46,204 nucleotides of DNA from an uncultured Flavobacteriaceae bacterium (lineage in GTDB: Bacteria > Bacteroidota > Bacteroidia > Flavobacteriales > Flavobacteriaceae). A program made the translations under genes and the position numbers. The stretch is taken from positions 1 to 46,204 of the forward strand of contig CALHCJ010000042.1 of assembly GCA_937936275.1 (NCBI GenBank), written 5' to 3'. This document shows positions 30,455 to 38,928 of this stretch, piece by piece. The notes under the pieces were generated by a model. The model made no database searches. It saw only the letters and a program-made list of their open reading frames with translations, and was not told the DNA's origin. Within the stretch, counting starts at the first letter, position 1. Each line of letters starts with the position of its first letter.

Positions 30455-30648
30455 CCTCCTCCACTTTTACCTCCATTGGCACCCGCAGAAGCTTCTCGAT
30501 AAATTTGAAAATTGGTTTCAAAACGCTCCATACCCTTTACCGACAAAAGCATTTCTTCATCATTTAGATACACCTTATCATATTCCTTTACAGCTACGCA
30601 AGAAGTTGCAATCAAAGCCAAGCAAAATAATAGAAGTACTTTTTTCAT
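30439..30648 (-). CDS. DUF4266 domain-containing small lipoprotein with C-terminal GGGCGCN
   Basis: Start at MKKVLLLFCLALIATSC (lipobox); VKEYDKVYLNDEEMLLS; C-terminus GANGGKSGGGCGCN; overlaps DUF3570 start by 16 nt. Confidence 0.82.
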   Translation of the reverse strand: MKKVLLLFCLALIATSCVAVKEYDKVYLNDEEMLLSVKGMERFETNFQIYREASAGANGGKSGGGCGCN

Positions 30649-30658
30649 ATGCTTAAAG

Positions 30659-31654
30659 TTAAGGATCATGCTCAAATAAAATACCATCGCTCTTGTGGAC
30701 TTTATTAAAATTATCAAACAAAATCACCTCAACACCATCTAACTGATTAATTAGAAATATACCTGCATCTTTCCCCATGATAAAAACAGCTGTCGCCAGC
30801 GCATCACACAGTTCTGCATTTTTTGCAAAAATCGAAACTTGACGGATTCCAGAAGTTGGATACCCCGTTCTCGGATCGATAATGTGTGAATATCTTTTCC
30901 CGTTAAAATTTACAAATTTCTCATAATTACCAGACGTAGCGACTGATGACTCAATCACAGGAAGCCATGAGACGATCTTATCTTTACTTAACGGATTTAC
31001 TACCCCAATAATCCATTTTTTACCGCTAACATCAGTGCCCCAAGTAGTCAGATCTCCAGCAGCATCTATAATACCACCAACCACTTGCCTTGATACCAAA
31101 AATGCTTTGGCTTTGTCAGCCGCGTATCCTTTGCCTATAGCTCCAAAGGAAATTTTCATTCCTTTTTCCTTTAAAAAAACAGTTTGATCATCACTATTCA
31201 TAATAATCTTTTCATAGCCCACCCGATCTACAGATTTTTTTATTTCCTCCGGACTGGGCATTTTGGTCATACTACCGTCAAACTTCCAAATTTTATCCAT
31301 TGAAGAATACGAAATATCGAATGCGCCGTCAGTGAGTTCTGAAATTTGTTTGCACCGTTCAATCAGTTTATATAGCTCTAAACTGACTTTAACAGGTTTG
31401 ATTCCAGCATTTTTATTGATTGCATAGGTTTCTGACTCCGTATCCCAAGAAGAAATCATCTTCTCTATTCGTTTAATTTCTGCAATTCCTTCTTGAACAT
31501 TAATGTTAGCCAGTTCTTCATTTGTTGAAACTACCGTAATGCTGAAACGGCTTCCCATCAATTTCAGCGTTTTTTTAGCCGTAATGTATTTGATTTCTTG
31601 GCCAAAACCAGAAAACACTATAAGAGCAAAAAGCAGGGAAACCAAAATTCTCAC
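30659..31654 (-). CDS. apbE: FAD:protein FMN transferase
   Basis: LMGSRFSITVVS; ISFGAIGKGYAADKAKAFLVS; GGIIDAAGDLTTWG; YSHIIDPRTGYPTSG. Confidence 0.95.
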   Translation of the reverse strand: MRILVSLLFALIVFSGFGQEIKYITAKKTLKLMGSRFSITVVSTNEELANINVQEGIAEIKRIEKMISSWDTESETYAINKNAGIKPVKVSLELYKLIERCKQISELTDGAFDISYSSMDKIWKFDGSMTKMPSPEEIKKSVDRVGYEKIIMNSDDQTVFLKEKGMKISFGAIGKGYAADKAKAFLVSRQVVGGIIDAAGDLTTWGTDVSGKKWIIGVVNPLSKDKIVSWLPVIESSVATSGNYEKFVNFNGKRYSHIIDPRTGYPTSGIRQVSIFAKNAELCDALATAVFIMGKDAGIFLINQLDGVEVILFDNFNKVHKSDGILFEHDP

Positions 31655-32091
31655 TTTATAAAAGTATTTAAAAGTGAAATGTATGCATCAGGATTTAACT
31701 TTTTATATCCCGTTTTACCCAAAACCTTCTCGTCAGGGCTTAAGACAACAATCAGCGGAAAGTGACCGCTAGCATTTAACCGCTGAGCGAGTTCGGCATT
31801 TTGTTTAGCAATTTCTTGAGATAATTGATTTGACTTTTTTCTGGGAAAATCAGCCTTGTATAAAACATAGTGATTTTGTGAATACGTCTTGAACTCAGAC
31901 GATTGCCAAATATTTCGTTCTAGTTTGATACAAGGGGCGCACCAGTCTGAACCTGAAAATACCACAATCATGGGCTTACCTTGTTCTTTAGCCAACACTA
32001 GTGCTTCTGCGTACTTAGGCTGCCAATTTTGTGAAAAAACAAAAATGGAACAAAGAAAGAAAACTATGGAGGCAATCGTTTTCAGGGACAC
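31651..32091 (-). CDS. exported thioredoxin-family protein
   Basis: Signal peptide ...IFVFSQ; PMIVVFSGSDWCAPCIKLE (CAPC active site); SGHFPLIVVLSPD. Confidence 0.88.
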   Translation of the reverse strand: MSLKTIASIVFFLCSIFVFSQNWQPKYAEALVLAKEQGKPMIVVFSGSDWCAPCIKLERNIWQSSEFKTYSQNHYVLYKADFPRKKSNQLSQEIAKQNAELAQRLNASGHFPLIVVLSPDEKVLGKTGYKKLNPDAYISLLNTFIK

Positions 32092-32104
32092 AAAGTTTTA
32101 TTCA

Positions 32105-32548
32105 TTATTCAAACACTCGAAGCATATCTCCTGTCAACTCGGTGTTATATACTTTTAAGGCTTTTGCTGGATTACTGTCAACTTGATTGGTAGGCGTTCC
32201 GTTCTGCTCAAATCTAGAACCGTGTACATCACAATAGAAGATACCGCCATCTTGACTGACAAATCGCACTTGGTCATACCCTTCGTGACTACAAACCTGA
32301 CTTGCCGCAATCAGATTGCCTTCTAAATTTCGTGCGACTACAACTAAATTTTTAAGAATAAATCCGCCGTTCGTGGCTAACTTAGAACCCTCAGAAGAAC
32401 TTAAATCAATAGTAAAATCAACTCCGGTCGGTTCTTCTACAATATTTCCTTCAGGAGTATCGTCACTTGAACATCCATTGAGACAGGGAAAAGTTAGTGC
32501 AAATGCGGCACCTGCCCCCAAACTTTTTAAAAACTGTTTTCTTTCCAT
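32105..32548 (-). CDS. Rieske [2Fe-2S] domain lipoprotein
   Basis: ASQVCSHEGYDQVRF...GIFYCDVHGSRFEQNG matches CxH...CxxH; N-terminal signal with CLNGC. Confidence 0.88.
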   Translation of the reverse strand: MERKQFLKSLGAGAAFALTFPCLNGCSSDDTPEGNIVEEPTGVDFTIDLSSSEGSKLATNGGFILKNLVVVARNLEGNLIAASQVCSHEGYDQVRFVSQDGGIFYCDVHGSRFEQNGTPTNQVDSNPAKALKVYNTELTGDMLRVFE

Positions 32549-32599
32549 AGCAGTAGGTATTTACTATACAAAACGCAGTATTGAAGTGATTCGTATACC

Positions 32600-33778
32600 T
32601 TAATAAATAAAGGTGCCAAACTCACTTTTAATTGTGAGTTTTTTCAAAGGATTTTCTTCTACCCTACCGATGATTTGAGCCTCCACTCCAAAACTTGCAG
32701 CAATAGCAATCAAATCGTCTGCAATGCTTTCGTTTATATATAGTTCGAGGCGATGTCCGCAATTAAATACTTGATACATTTCTTTCCAATCAGTACCTGA
32801 TTGTTCTTGAATTAGTTTGAACAAAGGCGGAATTTCAAAAAGGTTGTCTTTGACGACATGAAATTGATCTATAAAATGAAGAATTTTGGTTTGGGCGCCC
32901 CCACTACAATGTACCATTCCATGAATATCTACTGCTGTATATTTTTCAAGGATTTTTTTTACTATTGGGGCATAGGTTCTCGTGGGCGACAAAACTAATT
33001 TACCGGCATCAACAGGTGAATTTTCAATCGCATCGGTCAGTCTAATATTTCCAGAGTAGATTAAATCTTCGGGAACAGAAGCATCAAAACTTTCGGGGTA
33101 GTTCGAAGCTAGGTATTTAGAAAAAACATCATGACGGGCCGATGTGAGTCCGTTACTTCCCATACCTCCATTATACATCGTTTCATACGTCGCTTGACCA
33201 AATGAAGCCAAGCCAACAATAACGTCACCCGCTTGTATATTCGCGTTATCAATGACATCAGTTCGCTTCATTCGAGCCGTAACTGTTGAGTCAACAATAA
33301 TGGTTCGCACCAAATCACCAACGTCAGCAGTTTCTCCCCCCGTAGAATGAATGATAATTCCGTGTTTAGCTAAATCACTAATAAGTTCTTCGGTACCATT
33401 GATGATAGCAGATAAAACTTCCCCTGGAATTAAATTTTTATTTCGTCCGATGGTAGAAGAAAGCATAATATTATCGGTGGCACCAACGCAAATTAAATCA
33501 TCAATATTCATGATAAGTGCGTCTTGAGCGATACCCTTCCAGACTGAGATATCGCCAGTTTCCTTCCAATACATATAAGCTAAAGAAGACTTTGTTCCTG
33601 CCCCATCAGCATGCATAATTAGGCAATAGTTATCATCATTGGTCAAGTAATCAGGTACAATTTTGCAGAAAGCTCTTGGAAATAAGCCTTTATCAATATT
33701 CTTTATAGCATTGTGAACGTCTTCCTTTGAGGCTGAAACACCTCTTTGGCTATATCTTTCACTATGGGATGAACTCAT
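32600..33778 (-). CDS. purM: phosphoribosylformylglycinamidine cyclo-ligase (AIR synthase)
   Basis: YSQRGVSASKEDV; HADGAGTKSSLAY; MNIDDLICVGA; HGMVHCSGGAQTKIL; VFNCGHRLELY. Confidence 0.88.
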   Translation of the reverse strand: MSSSHSERYSQRGVSASKEDVHNAIKNIDKGLFPRAFCKIVPDYLTNDDNYCLIMHADGAGTKSSLAYMYWKETGDISVWKGIAQDALIMNIDDLICVGATDNIMLSSTIGRNKNLIPGEVLSAIINGTEELISDLAKHGIIIHSTGGETADVGDLVRTIIVDSTVTARMKRTDVIDNANIQAGDVIVGLASFGQATYETMYNGGMGSNGLTSARHDVFSKYLASNYPESFDASVPEDLIYSGNIRLTDAIENSPVDAGKLVLSPTRTYAPIVKKILEKYTAVDIHGMVHCSGGAQTKILHFIDQFHVVKDNLFEIPPLFKLIQEQSGTDWKEMYQVFNCGHRLELYINESIADDLIAIAASFGVEAQIIGRVEENPLKKLTIKSEFGTFIY

Positions 33779-33836
33779 TGGTTGTGATTTGTCGCAAAAA
33801 TAAGTGAATTGAATAAATCGATTAGCTTAAGGACTA

Positions 33837-36023
33837 TTACTTTATAAACAAAAGTTCTCTATATTTTGTTAATGGCCAAACTTGATCATCGATCAATTGC
33901 TCTAGCTTATCACTTTCATAGCGTATCTCATCAAAATGAGGCTTGATATTTTCAGCATAAGCCAACGCTTTTTTAAGACTATCCGTTAACTGGTTTGCCT
34001 TTTTTCTTGCGTCGGTCATTGCATCTGTTTTAGCTTTTAACACAACAATATGTTCTGCTATTTTCTCAATAATGTTTGATTGCCCCTCTGTTAATTTTTT
34101 GTGGGCTGCCCCATAAATATCTTTTAGCCCTAAAACATTTTTAATGAGTTTATTTTGATATGTTATTGCCGCTGGAATTATATAACTGTAAACAAGTTCA
34201 TTGAAAACACGTCCTTCAATTTGAAGATGTAAAATATAAGCTTCAAGCTCAACTTCTTGTCGTGCATTTACCTCAATCTCACTCATCACTTTCATCGATT
34301 TGAACAAGTCAATGGTATCAGGTGAAGTCAACACTTTTAAGGCCTCTGGGGTAATTTTGTTATTGCTAAGCTTCCGTTTCTTGGCTTCTTTTTCCCAGGC
34401 TTCACTATAACCGTCGCCATCAAATCGAATTCGTTTTGAAGTTTTAATATACTCACGAAGCACATTAAAAATAGCCTCATCTTTCTTCAAACTCTTCTTA
34501 TCAACTAACGCATCAACCTCTTTCTTAAAAGCTCGTAATTGCTTTGCGACAATGGTGTTCAAAATAGTCATCGGTTTAGCACAATTGGCCTGTGAACCGA
34601 CACCTCGCATTTCAAATTTATTGCCAGTAAAGGCGAAAGGTGAAGTTCGGTTGCGATCAGTATTATCCATTAAAATTTCAGGAATTTTACCAACAACATT
34701 TAATTTGAGTTCGGTTTTTTCTTCTGGGGATAATTTTCCTTTAGAAACTCCTTCCAACTCATCTAAAACCCGACTGAGCTGTGTACCAATAAAAATGGAC
34801 AGAATTGCCGGCGGAGCTTCATTAGCCCCTAAACGATGATCGTTTCCTGCGGAAGCAATCGATGATCGCAGTAACTCTTCGTAAGTGTCTACTGCTTTTA
34901 TGGTGTTGATAAAAAAGGTTAAGAATTGTAAGTTCTTCATCGGGGTAGAACCCGGACTCAATAAATTCACTCCCGTATCGGTTGCCAAAGACCAATTGTT
35001 GTGTTTCCCCGAACCGTTGATACCCGCAAAAGGTTTTTCATGAAATAACACTTTAAAGCTGTGTTTATCTGCAATTTTATCCATCACATCCATTAAAAGG
35101 AGGTTGTGATCTACCGCAAGATTTGCTTCTTCAAACACGGGAGCCAATTCAAACTGATTGGGCGCTACTTCGTTGTGTCTTGTCTTTACAGGAATACCGA
35201 GTTTCGTACATTCCTTTTCTAAATCGCTCATAAAGCTCAACACCCTACCTGGAATAACGCCAAAATAATGATCATCTAGCTGTTGGCCTTTTGCTGCAGA
35301 ATGCCCTACCAAAGTACGACCTGTAAGACTTATGTCAGGTCTTGAATTGGCCAAAGCCTTATCTATTAAAAAATACTCCTGCTCCCAGCCTAGAGTAGCG
35401 TTAACCTTAGATACGTTTTTATCAAAATATTTTGCCACTGCCGTAGCTGCTTCATCCATTGCGTGCAAGGCTCTTAACAAGGGCGCTTTATTATCTAAAG
35501 CCTCTCCAGTGTAGGAGACGAAAATTGTTGGAATACACAGGGTCGTTTCGTAAATAAAAGCAGGCGAGGTTGGATCCCAAGCAGTATACCCTCTTGCTTC
35601 GAAAGTATTTCGAATTCCTCCACTCGGAAAACTAGAGGCATCGGGTTCTTGTTGTACTAATTGCCCACCACCAAACTTCTCCAAACCGCGACCATTAGGT
35701 AGTAAGTCAAAAAATGCATCATGCTTTTCAGCCGTAGCACCTGTCAAGGGTTGAAACCAATGTGTGTAATGTGTAGCCCCCATCGAAATCGCCCAGCCCT
35801 TCATGGCCTCCGCAACTTGATCTGCAATCTTACGATCAATTTTAGACCCAGAGACTATTGCACTTTGAACACTTTGTAGCGCATCTTTCGTAAAATATTG
35901 AAGCATTCGCTCTTCATTAAAAACATTTTGAGCAAAGAGCTCAGAGCGTCTTCCTTTTTCTTCAATAGTAATTCGATTTCTGTTTTGACTCTCAGTAATG
36001 GCTTTAAATCTTGCTTTAGACAT
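33837..36023 (-). CDS. glnN: glutamine synthetase type III
   Basis: Start at MSKARFKAITESQNR; HWFQPLTGATAEKHD; WEQEYFLID; TRHNEVAPNQFELAPVFEEANLAVDHN; GSGKHNNWSL; NDHRLGANEAPPAI. Confidence 0.96.
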   Translation of the reverse strand: MSKARFKAITESQNRNRITIEEKGRRSELFAQNVFNEERMLQYFTKDALQSVQSAIVSGSKIDRKIADQVAEAMKGWAISMGATHYTHWFQPLTGATAEKHDAFFDLLPNGRGLEKFGGGQLVQQEPDASSFPSGGIRNTFEARGYTAWDPTSPAFIYETTLCIPTIFVSYTGEALDNKAPLLRALHAMDEAATAVAKYFDKNVSKVNATLGWEQEYFLIDKALANSRPDISLTGRTLVGHSAAKGQQLDDHYFGVIPGRVLSFMSDLEKECTKLGIPVKTRHNEVAPNQFELAPVFEEANLAVDHNLLLMDVMDKIADKHSFKVLFHEKPFAGINGSGKHNNWSLATDTGVNLLSPGSTPMKNLQFLTFFINTIKAVDTYEELLRSSIASAGNDHRLGANEAPPAILSIFIGTQLSRVLDELEGVSKGKLSPEEKTELKLNVVGKIPEILMDNTDRNRTSPFAFTGNKFEMRGVGSQANCAKPMTILNTIVAKQLRAFKKEVDALVDKKSLKKDEAIFNVLREYIKTSKRIRFDGDGYSEAWEKEAKKRKLSNNKITPEALKVLTSPDTIDLFKSMKVMSEIEVNARQEVELEAYILHLQIEGRVFNELVYSYIIPAAITYQNKLIKNVLGLKDIYGAAHKKLTEGQSNIIEKIAEHIVVLKAKTDAMTDARKKANQLTDSLKKALAYAENIKPHFDEIRYESDKLEQLIDDQVWPLTKYRELLFIK

Positions 36024-36100
36024 AATCATTTGTTCTTGACGACTAAGCAGCCGTTGATAATATGACAAAATTACTATCAAATAATAGATATTTCACAATT

Positions 36101-36120
36101 TACCCTACAAAAATTAGGGT
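36101..36120. promoter_or_regulatory. Palindromic operator candidate TACCCT-ACAAAAATT-AGGGT in the divergent GSIII/GSII promoter region
   Basis: Perfect inverted repeat (TTACCCTA/TAGGGTAA, 36100-36122); same ACCCT-N9-AGGGT as at 5221-5239. Confidence 0.6.
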
Positions 36121-36188
36121 AATATGAAAAAGGAATAACTTTTAACAAATATACCCCCTCAAAAATTATGATAATTCATCAAAAAACA

Positions 36189-36196
36189 TATTTTTG
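36189..36196 (+). promoter_or_regulatory. Bacteroidetes -7 box TATTTTTG (TAnnTTTG) for GSII
   Basis: Exact TAnnTTTG match 40 nt before the ATG at 36236. Confidence 0.5.
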
Positions 36197-36235
36197 TTTG
36201 TCTTTTTATTATCGTTAACGTAACTATTGAAAATT

Positions 36236-37258
36236 ATGAGTAAGATTAAATTAGAATACATTTGGCTAGATGGATACTTCCCGACACAAAATTTGAGAAG
36301 TAAAACTAAAGTTGAAGAGCACGAAAATTTTAAAGGAACACTAGAGGAATTAGACAACTGGTCTTTTGATGGGTCTTCAACACGACAAGCAGAAGGTGGT
36401 TCGTCTGACTGCTTGCTTGTACCTGTTGCTATCTATCCTGATCCTTCTCGCATCAATGGTTATTTGGTTATGACTGAGGTAATGAATGCTGACGGAACGC
36501 CTCACGTATCTAATGGTAGAGCCACTATTGATGATGACGATAACGATTTTTGGTTCGGCTTTGAGCAAGAATATTTTATCATGGATACCAAAACGCAGCT
36601 GCCCTTAGGTTTCCCTATCGGAGGATATCCTGCTCCACAAGGAATGTACTATTGCTCCGTTGGTGGGAAAAACACGCACGGAAGAGAACTAGTTGAAGAG
36701 CATGCAGATTTATGTATTGAAGCTGGCCTAAATTTTGAAGGTATCAACCAAGAAGTTGCATCTGGTCAATGGGAGTTTCAATTGTTTGCCAAAGGTGCTA
36801 AAAAAGCCGGAGATGAAATCTGGATTGCTAGATACTTACTAGATCGTTTGACAGAAAAATATGGTTACTACATTGAGTATCATCCAAAGCCTCTTGGTAA
36901 AGATATGGACTGGAATGGTTCAGGGATGCACGCTAATTTCTCTAACGAGATACTAAGAACATGTGGAGATAAAGAGGTTTACGCAAAAATATGCGAAGCT
37001 TTCCGACCTGTAGTTAAAGAACATATTGAAGTTTATGGTGAATTTAATGATCAACGTTTAACGGGAGATCACGAAACAGCAGCGATTACTGATTTCTCTT
37101 GGGGAGTTTCAGATAGAGGTGCTTCAATACGCATTCCAATTATTGCGGTTGAGAAAGGTTGGAAAGGTTGGTTAGAAGATCGTAGACCTGCTTCTAACGG
37201 TGACCCATACAAAATTGCAGCCAGAATTATTAAGACCGTTAAAACGGCTAAAGTATAA
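36236..37258 (+). CDS. glutamine synthetase, eukaryote-like type II
   Basis: IWLDGYFPTQNLRSKTK; NWSFDGSSTRQAEGGSSDCLLVPVAIYPDP; FGFEQEYFIMD; QWEFQLF; NGSGMHANFS; DRGASIRIP. Confidence 0.95.
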   Translation: MSKIKLEYIWLDGYFPTQNLRSKTKVEEHENFKGTLEELDNWSFDGSSTRQAEGGSSDCLLVPVAIYPDPSRINGYLVMTEVMNADGTPHVSNGRATIDDDDNDFWFGFEQEYFIMDTKTQLPLGFPIGGYPAPQGMYYCSVGGKNTHGRELVEEHADLCIEAGLNFEGINQEVASGQWEFQLFAKGAKKAGDEIWIARYLLDRLTEKYGYYIEYHPKPLGKDMDWNGSGMHANFSNEILRTCGDKEVYAKICEAFRPVVKEHIEVYGEFNDQRLTGDHETAAITDFSWGVSDRGASIRIPIIAVEKGWKGWLEDRRPASNGDPYKIAARIIKTVKTAKV

Positions 37259-37280
37259 TTGATTAAATTGTTGTTATTGC

Positions 37281-37313
37281 ACCGTCCTTGAACTTTTTCT
37301 AGGGCGGTTTTTT
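37281..37313. terminator. Probable terminator after GSII
   Basis: ACCGTCCT...AGGGCGGT stem then T6. Confidence 0.6.
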
Positions 37314-38925
37314 ATTGTGCTTTTTTCAATGGAGTATTCATCCAATAATCATCTATTTTAACTTTGATGTTTGGTTGCTTTTCATGACCCAATGAAATTG
37401 TCTTGTTTACAAGTGAAGTATTCTCAACTTCAATATTGTTTCTCAAAATTATCTTTTGGGTGAAAAATTCACGGAACTGATCTAGCAATTCTGATTTTCT
37501 TTCTCCGATTAGATTCCCTTCTTTGTCAACCATTTTATCAATAACAATTACTAATGAGGACTTATCAATATCTTCGATTTTTGAAAAAAGAATATCAAGA
37601 CGCTTACGCTGTAACTTTCTATCTCTAGAAAACGACAACACATAGGTATCACCAATCTCTCCCATTCGAACTACCTTCTTTACTTTTAACCGATGACCCT
37701 CGTAATAAACGTTAAAATCTCTCGGCTTTAGTGTTAACCAATTTACGGCAGGTTTGTTCAAAACCATTACCATTTGATATGTATTCGGATCAAAGATTGC
37801 ATCTTTAATAAAAAAGACAGGAGGCCGAATTAACTTGAATTTATTATGAAAAGAAATATAATTTAGATACATATGATCTTTGTAGTTCTGATATTCAAGC
37901 AAAACCTCATAAAGTAAATCCATTTCCGATTCGCTAGAATTCGCGGAAGCAGTCTGATCTGAATTTTGCCGATAAACAGCGTAATCTAGTTTTCGTATCG
38001 CATATGTATCCATATCAATATAGATGTCACCGCTTACTTGAAATGGAATCTTACTCTTTCTAAACTTAATTTTATAGACTTTCTTATCACTATAGTTGGT
38101 AAGAAAATAAGTGAAGAAATCGTGTCCTTTTATAAAATCCTTTACAAAAGTATTTACATATGAATAGGTTTGTTCATTATTGTTTCTTATTGCATCATGA
38201 TTGAATAATTGAACCAATTCGTTTGGAACTACTTTATTATTAAACACAGCATCAGGTATATATTTATCTTTATTTTGGTAATCATAGGGTTTAGCGGCAA
38301 ATGAATCTATCTTAAAATCAAAATTGGTCTTGTAATCAAAAAGACCGAACTGCACACTTCTATAGTCTTTAACATCAAAACCTTTATCAACGACTTTGAT
38401 AAGTGCTTCATTTAAATTAATGTACTGTTCTTTTCGTAACTGATAATCCCTGTAATAACCTACTAATTCAAATGGATTCTTATCATAATTAGCAGGAATA
38501 CCTTCAATAGCGTACTTTATAATTTGTTCAGCCGTAAGGCTCTTCTCTGCTCTATCTAAAGTTCTTCTCTTTTTTTTGGCGGTTACAACGGTTTCTGATA
38601 ATTCAACAACAGAGGGTTTTACCAATATTTGGTTGATGATATTTTTTTTTAAACTGTTAAAATGAATCTCTTTTGTTTCATATCCCATACTTGATACTAC
38701 CAGCGTATCACTTATGGACTTAAAACCTGAGGGTATTTTAAATCCCCCGTCATTATTCGAGATGACACCAATTGCATTGTCTTTTACACGAATAGTAGCA
38801 AATACCACAGGTTCGCCAGTCTGCTGATCGATTAACCTACCACGCACAAAATCATGCTCTTGACCGAACATAAAAACACTACAACAAAGAAAGACGAGTG
38901 TATAAGTATATGTTCTAGATGACAT
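37312..38925 (-). CDS. carboxypeptidase-regulatory-like domain exported protein (paralog A)
   Basis: Signal peptide ...SVFMFGQ; VRGRLIDQQTGEPVVFATIRVKDNAIGVISNNDGGFKIP; ends DDYWMNTPLKKAQ. Confidence 0.85.
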   Translation of the reverse strand: MSSRTYTYTLVFLCCSVFMFGQEHDFVRGRLIDQQTGEPVVFATIRVKDNAIGVISNNDGGFKIPSGFKSISDTLVVSSMGYETKEIHFNSLKKNIINQILVKPSVVELSETVVTAKKKRRTLDRAEKSLTAEQIIKYAIEGIPANYDKNPFELVGYYRDYQLRKEQYINLNEALIKVVDKGFDVKDYRSVQFGLFDYKTNFDFKIDSFAAKPYDYQNKDKYIPDAVFNNKVVPNELVQLFNHDAIRNNNEQTYSYVNTFVKDFIKGHDFFTYFLTNYSDKKVYKIKFRKSKIPFQVSGDIYIDMDTYAIRKLDYAVYRQNSDQTASANSSESEMDLLYEVLLEYQNYKDHMYLNYISFHNKFKLIRPPVFFIKDAIFDPNTYQMVMVLNKPAVNWLTLKPRDFNVYYEGHRLKVKKVVRMGEIGDTYVLSFSRDRKLQRKRLDILFSKIEDIDKSSLVIVIDKMVDKEGNLIGERKSELLDQFREFFTQKIILRNNIEVENTSLVNKTISLGHEKQPNIKVKIDDYWMNTPLKKAQ

Positions 38926-38928
38926 AGT

